Assembly: GCA_034440635.1 (NCBI GenBank)
Contig: JAOTON010001906.1
Location: 1-64,000 of the forward strand
DNA: 64,000 nucleotides
Direction of reading: 5' to 3'
Source of the DNA: Lepas anatifera
Lineage: Eukaryota; Arthropoda; Thecostraca; Lepadidae
Below the pieces are notes generated by a model. It did no database searches, had not been told where the DNA came from, and worked only from the letters and a program-made list of their open reading frames with translations. Positions within the stretch are counted from its first letter, which is position 1. Every line of letters begins with the position of its first letter. Of this stretch, positions 56,651 to 64,000 are shown one piece after another. The position numbers were made by a program, and so were the translations under genes.

Positions 56651-57760
56651 CGTACTCGGTACGAAGTCGGTCAGGTGCACCAACTGTGAGTACCGTTAGA
56701 GACAAAACTCTGAAGCGCTTCTTTCCAACTCACTTATCCAGCATCTGCAGAGAGATCATTATCATATCACAATCCTCATTACTACACAAAAGAGAAATGC
56801 TGCTTATCTGATGGCCATTTCGTATTACTTTCTGGGTAAGGAAAATACAATAATGCTATATTATTTTTTGCATTAAGTTCATTAATGTATTTCAAAACTT
56901 TGGCCAATCTTTACAGGTACGGTTCGGCTATACTAAGATAAATTTTCAGAGCTGGAACAACGAAATAATTGTTCTGCAAATTAACTTAGACCATATCTCT
57001 GCTTTCAGTTTATCAGTATATCAGAAGTGTTATACAGTTTCAGCTACAGCTGAACATAAGCCGACAACTATAGTTGTCAGCATAAGCAGGACACGGAATA
57101 ATACAATTGTTACGCATATTTGCAATGTGCTATCTCATTGCCTATTGTCATGACCGTGGCTGGAGCACCTAAGCTTGTAAGTGCATTTGCTAGCCCGCCG
57201 GAATCGACAATAAAATTTCTGAAAGCCTTGGCAATGGTCAAACGATGACAGGCGTGCCGCTTCTTACACCGAGAGCTTTTTCGAGGCCGACACTTCCTCC
57301 TGTATCAAAGTATTGTTATTGGAAAATTTGTGGACGTCCGTAGTACATTCCAACATAGACATAGCTAAAATAGACCTTTGTGAAAGTATATCAGTTCTTT
57401 GTCCGTTTCTTACGGCACAATCCTTCCCATCAGGAGTCTGCTTTGTTAAGAAATCAAGATATTCATTACATATGACAATGAAAAAAGTAGTGGCATCTCT
57501 AGTTTGTTTTGAGCCCCCCCCTCCCCTCCACACCTACGGTTCATATTGCATAAACCATGCACCTCGAGGAAGGCTAGTGACTCGAATAGTTCGTCAGCGG
57601 GCACAAGGACCCGGTGTGAGGTAGAGCTGAGGGTGTAAAATTAATTTTCAAAAAATAAATATCAGGCCGACATACATAAAATCAAGCAAAATACAACATA
57701 GAAAGAGAAAGCATGGACGGGGAGTGTAAAACCAGATCACTGAAGGATCATTCTTGGGAT
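56651..57760. other. No gene recognised
   Basis: A perfect short dyad GACAACTATAGTTGTC at 57062-57077. ORFs on both strands near 57264-57624 have no motif. Confidence 0.4.
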
Positions 57761-58967
57761 TTAACCTTCGCCCGGGTGGGGGGTCTTTTTAGACCTCCCC
57801 CTCGGGTTTTTCCGAAGTGACCAAAAAAACGGCGGCGCGCAGCGCCGCCAAACCTGGTCTAGCTGTTTCTTCATCAATTTTACATCTTTCCTGAAAATTT
57901 TGACTCAAGGTCATATCAGGTCAGGTCACCAGGCCAGGTGAAGTGACCTCACCTCAAAAAATACTTAGGACCGCATAACTAAAAGAAGGGTTAATTGATC
58001 AAGTTGAAACTCATACCACATATTGGGCCCACCAGGAGCTACAACATTTGTTCCGGGATTTTTTATATCGGTGACCTAAGGTCATGTGCAGAGCATGACC
58101 TCCCCATTGTCAATACATGGGGAAAATCACGAAATGAGCTTTTCTCAGTAAGTATGGATTGAATCAACTTCAAACATCGGTTGCGACTTTCTCTTAGCCC
58201 ATTTCTGAAGCTGATGGCAATATTTTTGACTTGTGACCTTTGAAAGGTCACCTTAGGTCAAATAAACATTTTTTGGTGTTTTTCTCTATAAATTTTTAAT
58301 AAAATAAGATCGAGCTTTTATTTTGTCACCAAAGTGTTTGTATAGTCACTGGAAGTCAAATGATATACATCATGACTATACCAGGTCAAGTTGGATCAGA
58401 CCGTTGACCTGGGTCAGGTCAAATTCTTAAATTTGACCTGGCATAGCAATATCATATATAGTTCGATTTGTATCGACGAGAGGATTGCAATGGTGCATAA
58501 ACTATGGCTGTATCTTGTTTGGTTTGGAAGCTATTAGCGAAAACGTAAACGCCCTTATGCATGGGTGGCTATGGACATCCCCAAGAATATGCCCAATATT
58601 TAGTGACCTGTAGCTCCCTAGGCTTTGACCTGACACGAAAATGACCGCCACTATAATGAAAGCGCATCTCAAGAGCTTTCGAATGGTGTTAGAAAAATGT
58701 TTCTAGCTATCATAGTTTCTGAGATATATGAGGTTTTCTTAGTACGCCTCATATTAGCGATTTTGACCTTTTTGACCTCTGGTGACCTTGATATTGACCT
58801 GACAAGAAAAATGACCGAAGTATTTTCGATATCATTTCGAAGAGCTGTCGATTGCCGTTTTGCGTTTTTTCTAGCTCTCTTAGTTTTTGAGATCGTGGGG
58901 GGGGGTCTTTCTTAGCCCCCCATCAGGGCGAAGGTGGCTCGTACCCCGCCACCGGGGCAAGGGTTAA
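57761..58967 (+). mobile_element. TTAA-B element, complete second copy
   Basis: TTAACCTTCGCCCGGGTGGG to CCACCGGGGCAAGGGTTAA, 1,207 bases. Nearly identical through most of its length to 18868-20065. Left box GGGTTTTTCCG, right box GAGATCGTGGGGG. AGGTCA-rich, no transposase. Confidence 0.85.
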
Positions 58968-58987
58968 ACTATATGACATATTGGCAT

Positions 58988-59112
58988 GTTAGGGATTTCG
59001 CGAAATCCCTGAAAAGCATTCAGGTAGTTCGCGAAATCACTGAAGTTTCAGTGAGTTCGCGAAATCCCTAGGGAGTTCGCGAAATCCCGGATTTCGCACT
59101 TTCCCTGTAACA
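58988..59112 (-). repeat. Right TTCGCGAA arm
   Basis: Inverted copy of 54377-54490, again with four TTCGCGAA palindromes, ending CCCTGTAACA at 59112. Confidence 0.85.
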
Positions 59113-60154
59113 CATACATCATCTCTGTTATGTAGCTTAGACAGTCAGAGGAACTTTATTCGACAACAAATGGTTTTCAGCATCACGGGCCTGGTCACAA
59201 GACTGCTTTCAGATAAACATCACGATGAAAACGTCTGCCAAATAACAATTGTCGCAAACTATTTGATTGCAAATGCCAAATGACCAGGGACTACCCCACT
59301 GGGAGCCAATTCTAACGCTCAAGGAAGTAAACATTCCTTAGATCCGCAGGGGTGCTCAGAGGTGCAGAAAGCATGCTGGCTGTCACAAACTCAATGTGAC
59401 GTATGCCTCATCTGTCACACAAAGCTGGAAATCGTAATTGTATACTTGAATACTATTTCCAATATGCTGAATGTCATCTACCTGTCCCTTACTTTTTGCA
59501 ACAGACAAGGTTCAAGCACCAAGCCATTACCGCATGAAAGTAGTAAACTATGTTTTCATTTTTAGATCATGTTTATGTTTTTGGAAGGGAAATTTCCAAT
59601 TATGGATCATTGTTTCCAGTATTGGGATCATAACTATTATTGGCAACTCTGATTGCAGTTTCACCCAATGACATGCATTTCCCTTTTTGAAGAAGTTTCC
59701 ATTTTTGGAAGGAGTGTTTCCAATTATGGTATATTTCCCCATGATTAAATGTGGCAATTATCATGAAAATAATTATTATTGGGAACTAATCTATGAATGG
59801 CAGCATACACCTACACACAATTGGGAACCCTGATCACAGCTTCCCGCCCCCCCCACTGAACTTCTATCTCACATATCAACAAAAGGGACAAATATGTCAA
59901 TGTCAACATAGCATTTGGATCTACCTAAAATGTGTTGGTAAAGTGGACTTTAGGTAGCATTTTTATAGACAGATCAAATGCTTAAAATTTGCCCTCAACA
60001 CCCGATTATCACCTGCCTGGTCGTTCGTTCTTGCAGTAAAAACTCTGAGGCAACTACCCTGCATAGATGTAGAATTATGTTTATTGGCCTAATAGGTACA
60101 GAGGTATTGGAAGTCTCATACCAAAGAAAGATCCAGTGTAGTCAAAATCCTGCT
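59113..60154. other. No gene recognised
   Basis: AT-rich. The phrase TTTCCAATTATGG recurs (59594 and 59728) along with TTTTTGGAAGG, a weak local duplication. No coding. Confidence 0.4.
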
Positions 60155-61379
60155 TTAACCCTATTTCCGGCAGGGGGCTAATATTGCCCCCTTCAGGTTT
60201 TTCGAGAATATCTCCGAAACGGCTTGCGATAGAACTTTGAAACTTCCTGACTTTTCCTAAAACTAGTACAGGCAGGTTTTCTGAAATTTTCAAGATTATA
60301 TATTTACCAGGGCGGAGCTATGGCTGGGTTTTTGGGAGGTTCTATCCACAAACCAAGTATTATCGTATGCGATGGTTTTTGTAAAGGAAGCCGTCTCTGC
60401 TGATCCTGATACCAGTTATATGGTTTTATTATATCATTTCTTATGTGAGATGATAGTGCATTCACAATTGTCACTATTTGTATTCATCAGGGGCGGTTAC
60501 AGCAGTTCAAAATGGGGGAATGTTATCAAGAAGGACTAAACGTTAGTAAGTGAGAAGACTGCTTACAGCCGTGCTAGGGCGAATAAAATTGGGTATATGA
60601 AAATTCAAAATAGTTATAACCCAATTCTAGATTACCAGAGGCGTGTCCAGTCACTACACATTTTCAAAATGTATATTCCCAGCCAGTATCACTGCCGCGA
60701 CTCAATATCGTTGTATATTGAAAATGTGTTTCCAATCACCCCCACCCCCCACGACGAGTCCTTGATCCGCCTATGTCACCCCTTTTCCCAGAGCTGCCAT
60801 GGAGGGTAAAAATTATCAGAAATTAAATTTCAACTAGTCGAGGGACTAATATACTCATGCATACCATTCGCATATTGTTGGTATGTATTTTACCCCACTG
60901 TTTTACCTTACTGCATCCGCCCCTGATGAGTTTTTCACTTTTTTCTCATTTGTTTATGTGTCAAAGATGCAAAGCAGTATATGACGGCTTCTAATCCGCG
61001 TAACAAAAACTTTTTAGGTTGTATATATTTCCCTCATAGTCCTGGTCCTGGAACTGCCATTGAATTTCAATTTTTCGTAACACGAGTATATGAAAATTTT
61101 GGTCAATTATTTGTAAATCTGAACTAGTTTTGTGAAAATCGTACAACAGAGACAAGGGTTATGGAAAATCTAAAAAATACACAAAATTGTATATTTTGCA
61201 CGACCTTCTCCTAAAAATAAAAATTTTGAAATTTTCTTTTTCAAAATGAAGTTTAGCAGCAGAGGAATCTATGGCACTTTGAATTTTCAAAATCGGCCGG
61301 TTAGATTACGAGATCTTAGGGGCCGATATTGCCCCCTTGCCGGAAATAGTAGCCGGGAGCCTGACGGAAATAGGGTTAA
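60155..61379 (+). mobile_element. TTAA-D element, complete
   Basis: TTAACCCTATTTCCGGCAGG at 60155 and CTGACGGAAATAGGGTTAA at 61379; 1,225 bases including an internal MITE. Left hairpin GGGGGCTAATATTGCCCCC then AGGTTTTTCGAG; right hairpin GGGGCCGATATTGCCCCC after ACGAGATCTTA. Unlike the other families I see no AGGTCA enrichment. No transposase. Confidence 0.8.
60488..60925. mobile_element. MITE with CAGGGGCGG ends, inside TTAA-D
   Basis: CAGGGGCGG at 60488 and CCGCCCCTG at 60925, exact inverses, 438 bases. The TTAA-D copy at 17171 shares the inner and right part of this stretch but not the left end. Confidence 0.6.
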
Positions 61380-62561
61380 CTCCATGCACTTCAGGTCCTG
61401 TGTGTTGCTTACTACCACTGGTAAAAAGCAACACACCCCCAACCAGTGCTTTTTCGAAGTCTCTTTCTTTCTGAGATTTTCTGTGATTTTCTGAGATGAG
61501 AAGGGGGTCTACTAGGCCCCCTCCAGTGCACGTTAGCGCCAAGCCCCTCTCCAGTGTGTGTTTTAACACTTTGTGGAGAACTGCATTGGTACACATTTGC
61601 TATCTGTACAATATTGACATGATAATTTGATCATGAAATCTCACCTGAATTACTGTTGTTGCCAATCTGTTGCTGGCGCCAACTCTCCCAACTTCCTCCA
61701 GCTCCAAATCTACCTAACCAATCTTGATCTAGGGCACAAATAAGGTAAGGCACAAGCAAGCTAAGGAATGAAAAACCAAGTTTGATATGTGAAAGTGCAT
61801 AAGTCTCAAAGTAGCCTACATTCATCTTAGATTAGCCATGGGCAGCACTATCTATTCCAGCTAGTTTTAGCCTGCACTTATCTCAGATATACCTAATAAA
61901 TATGCCCTCAAAAGAAGTAGCTTCCCTCCTGTTTAAATTTTTTTGGCAGGCTCTACATCACATAAACATTTCGAACTTGTCTTGTCGCTGTTGCGTAGTT
62001 TAGGTAGAATTGCTGCCCAGCTATGTTTATTTCTTTCACTCATTTAGTGTTTTTCTTAGTAGCTTTAAGGCGTACTTAATACTAAATTCAAAGAAATAGG
62101 GACCGCTAAATCGAAGCCACTCAAACTTTAAATATTATTTAACCTGACAAAATAGACAGAGTAGTACTTGATAACGTATCTGCGTTATCCTTAATGCCTT
62201 AAATATGCCCACAATCGTGTATTTCTCGCCAAAATTGACTGCCACATTTCGGGCACTAAGCGGCAACTTTCTGGCAACTACTAACAATCGGCACCATTGG
62301 GTCGCATGTTAAAATCTGGCAACTGTGACAGCGGTTTCCAGGTTTTCTGCAGCGGGGGTCCCTCGTTTTAGTAAAAACTGAACACAGTACCAATATTGTA
62401 TCACTGATGGTACGCTGTGCAATTGAAGAACAGAGTTGCTAAATTAAAATAATCGCTACACGCTTCATTCTGTATTTCGAAAATATGTAGTTTGATTTTT
62501 GAACCATACAGTCACGATCGCTATTTTGTCACAGTTGTTCACCTCGATTTTCGTAAATGTG
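61380..62561. other. No gene recognised
   Basis: Unique sequence. 61390-61570 has paired GTGTGTTGC and CCCCCTCCAGTG words that may be a worn element end. Confidence 0.4.
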
Positions 62562-62760
62562 TCACAAACTCCAGTAGCCGAGTTGGCAAGTTTCTGCACC
62601 TCTGTGGTGCTCACTGCAGGAACACCCGTCGCCATGCTGACAGCAGTGTGGTGTATATATCACGGCCTCGCCCCCACTGGCCAAGCTGCCCGAATAGGTC
62701 GAAGTTTTTTGACACATTTTCCCGCGGAGCTGTCGCAAGGGTTGCCGCTGAGACACGCAT
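62562..62760 (-). pseudogene. Second copy of peptide exon 2, frame broken
   Basis: On the minus strand an acceptor (TTCTGTTGCAG) at 62771-62761 precedes the exon. The phase-1 frame gives DACLSGNPCDSSAGKCVKKL, the same C-x5-C-x6-C spacing as at 24450, and stops at 62662-62660. Another frame carries TPHCCQHGDGCSCSEHH and stops at 62564-62562. The offset between the two frames differs from that in the first copy, so each was broken independently, or indels in the assembly mislead. About 100 bases of intron upstream (62761 to about 62860) align with the first copy. Exon 1 is not in the window; TTAA elements start at 62986. Confidence 0.55.
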
Positions 62761-62985
62761 CTGCAACAGAACACACCGTCTGAATATAGTAATGGGCTCT
62801 GACCAGTTCTCTCTCATTTAAGCGGAGGCCGTGATACCCAACGTGTACAGTTCGATTAGATACAAATTAAGAAGGTTGAAAATGATAGAGCTAATGCTCA
62901 ATTTTATTTCTAATGTTAAACATCTGGGCCTAGTTCTCTCAGACAAACTACAATACGAGAAGATGAGAAACACGCTTACTCAAAG

Positions 62986-63413
62986 TTAACACGTGCATTG
63001 ACGGGGGTCTGAGCCCCCTTCGCTTTGACGGGGGAGCGGTACTCGCCCCCTAAGATCTCATGAACAATGCTAGATAGAAAAAAACAGTTAACGACGTTGG
63101 GTAGCCCATCTACTCCTGCATCGAAAATATTGGAACAATTCTTTTCAGGTCACATTTAAGGTCACTATTGGACAAGACTTGGGATACTATGTGAATGAAG
63201 GTTTTTGGTCATTACATCTGAACAAATAAATATAGAGCAAAAAATCAGACCATTTCAATCCTCGCAGCAAGCCGAATTAAATGATGTATAATATGATTTT
63301 GCTAGGGCAAAATAGGTCAAATATAACATTTGATCTGACCTGAGGTCAGTTCAAGGTCAAATTAGACAAAAATGCATATCATTAGAACCGCAAACACATA
63401 GCCAATCTAATGT
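62986..63413 (-). mobile_element. TTAA-G element, reverse, cut by TTAA-A
   Basis: TTAACACGTGCATTGACGG at 62986, hairpin GGGGGAGCGGTACTCGCCCCC, ATCTCATGAAC, then TTAA-G body with AGGTCA words to 63413, where TTAA-A starts. Confidence 0.75.
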
Positions 63414-64000
63414 AGTTACCGCGCCCCACCGGGGTCCGGCGCCACCTTCCCCACCGGGGCATCGATCCCCCTCTAATCCGAAAATATGGGCGTTAGGAAA
63501 TCTGAAGTGCAATAGAAAGCTCGCGTGAATTCAGTAAGAAATTACTTCGCATGTTTTAGTGCTGTCAATGGCTTGATCCAGAGGTCAAATTAGGTCAGAT
63601 CGGCTATTTTCACCAAATATGCAATGATTAAGCAAACTGGGCATAACTCTTATGTATTAGAGCTATTGAGGCCTGGTAGTACATTTGATAGCAAATTGCC
63701 GTACTTTTCCGCTATGTGGAACGTAAAGACCTCCCGCCAGTGGTTTGACCGCCAGAGGTCACCTCGTGACCTAATATGACCTGAGGTCACGAAAGGTAAA
63801 AGTGACCTTGCCGTATATCAAATGAAGCAGTGAGAAGACAAACACGATGGTGTTTGTTTCACCGCTCTAGCTTAATTAGGCCAAAGTTATTGTCAAAATA
63901 CTGTTTTTGACCTCTGGTGACCCTGGATGACCTTGAAAAGTCAAGGGCAAATATGACCTCTGGGATCCGTGAAAGGGTGTCCAAAACGTTGTTCTGAGCA
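63414..64000 (+). mobile_element. TTAA-A element, runs off the window
   Basis: Begins TTACCGCGCCCCACCGGGG (two bases lost from TTAACCCGCG) and follows 42029-42640 with many small deletions. It has the empty TTAA-B site GCAATGATTAAGCAAAC at 63628. The many one- and two-base gaps suggest either age or lower assembly quality here. Confidence 0.75.

Larger units (their letters stand above)
54377..59112. mobile_element. Candidate 4.7 kb element with TTCGCGAA palindromic arms
   Basis: Left arm 54377-54490 and right arm 58988-59112 are inverted copies: both start TGTTACAGGGARAGTGCGAA from the outside and end CCCTAAC inside. CATA flanks both outer ends (54373-54376 and 59113-59116). Each arm contains several copies of the palindrome GGGAKTTCGCGAAMTCCC. 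No transposase is recognised in the interior, which has been filled by a MITE, TTAA-G and TTAA-B. Alternatively the arms are two separate small elements of about 115-125 bases in opposite orientation. Confidence 0.5.

Overview
The window looks like accessory, transposon-packed DNA from an animal, probably an aquatic invertebrate. The evidence is GT-AG splice signals around a signal-peptide exon, no dense coding, about 40 percent GC by eye, and a mixed repeat load: LINEs of Jockey/CR1, I and L1/Tx1 type, a Penelope-like fold-back, a tRNA-derived SINE, TTAA-target DNA elements and many short inverted-repeat MITEs. I cannot name the phylum. Coverage is nearly continuous repeat remnants; no complete, intact host protein gene was found.

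The only convincing host gene is a small secreted cysteine-rich peptide gene. Exon 1 (21881-21935) encodes a signal peptide behind a TATA-like box. A 2.5 kb intron, mostly one 2.1 kb transposon, leads to exon 2 (24450-24635). A second copy of exon 2 with its upstream intron lies on the minus strand at 62562-62760, and a ghost of the start of intron 1 lies at 15590-15790. Between the two exon 2 copies the last 49 intron bases agree at about 46 of 49, yet the first 56 exon bases agree at only about 22 of 56, while cysteine codons and their spacing are kept. This is the signature of a fast-diversifying defence or venom-type peptide family. Both copies carry a frame break as read here.

The second main theme is a set of six TTAA-flanked, non-autonomous DNA element families (called TTAA-A, B, C, D, F and G here), about 0.85-1.2 kb when complete. 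They share one terminal design: TTAA, a GC-rich inverted repeat, a G-tract/C-tract hairpin with a family-specific core, then a GGTTTTTC box at one end and a GAGATCKT box at the other where that end is readable. Five of the six are packed with AGGTCA hexamers. TTAA target-site duplication is proved inside the window twice, by filled and empty sites (18868/20062 against 42262 and 63628; 2030/3047 against 4911).

Layout: 1-5.2 kb inverted repeat around a LINE; 5.2-13.3 kb MITEs and TTAA-G copies; 13.3-13.5 kb homopolymer tract; 14-16 kb SINE, Penelope-like fold-back and ghost intron; 17-21.3 kb nested TTAA stack; 21.8-24.6 kb peptide gene; 25.7-33.2 kb LINE cluster; 33.3-37.8 kb inverted TTAA-G/TTAA-C pile; 37.9-40 kb tandem repeat of about 0.5 kb; 42-43.5 kb TTAA-A plus a T2/Kolobok-like MITE; 44.9-47.5 kb unexplained ORFs; 49.2-52.3 kb two L1/Tx1 fragments; 54.4-59.1 kb a possible 4.7 kb element with TTCGCGAA palindromic arms; 60.1-64 kb more TTAA elements and the second peptide copy.
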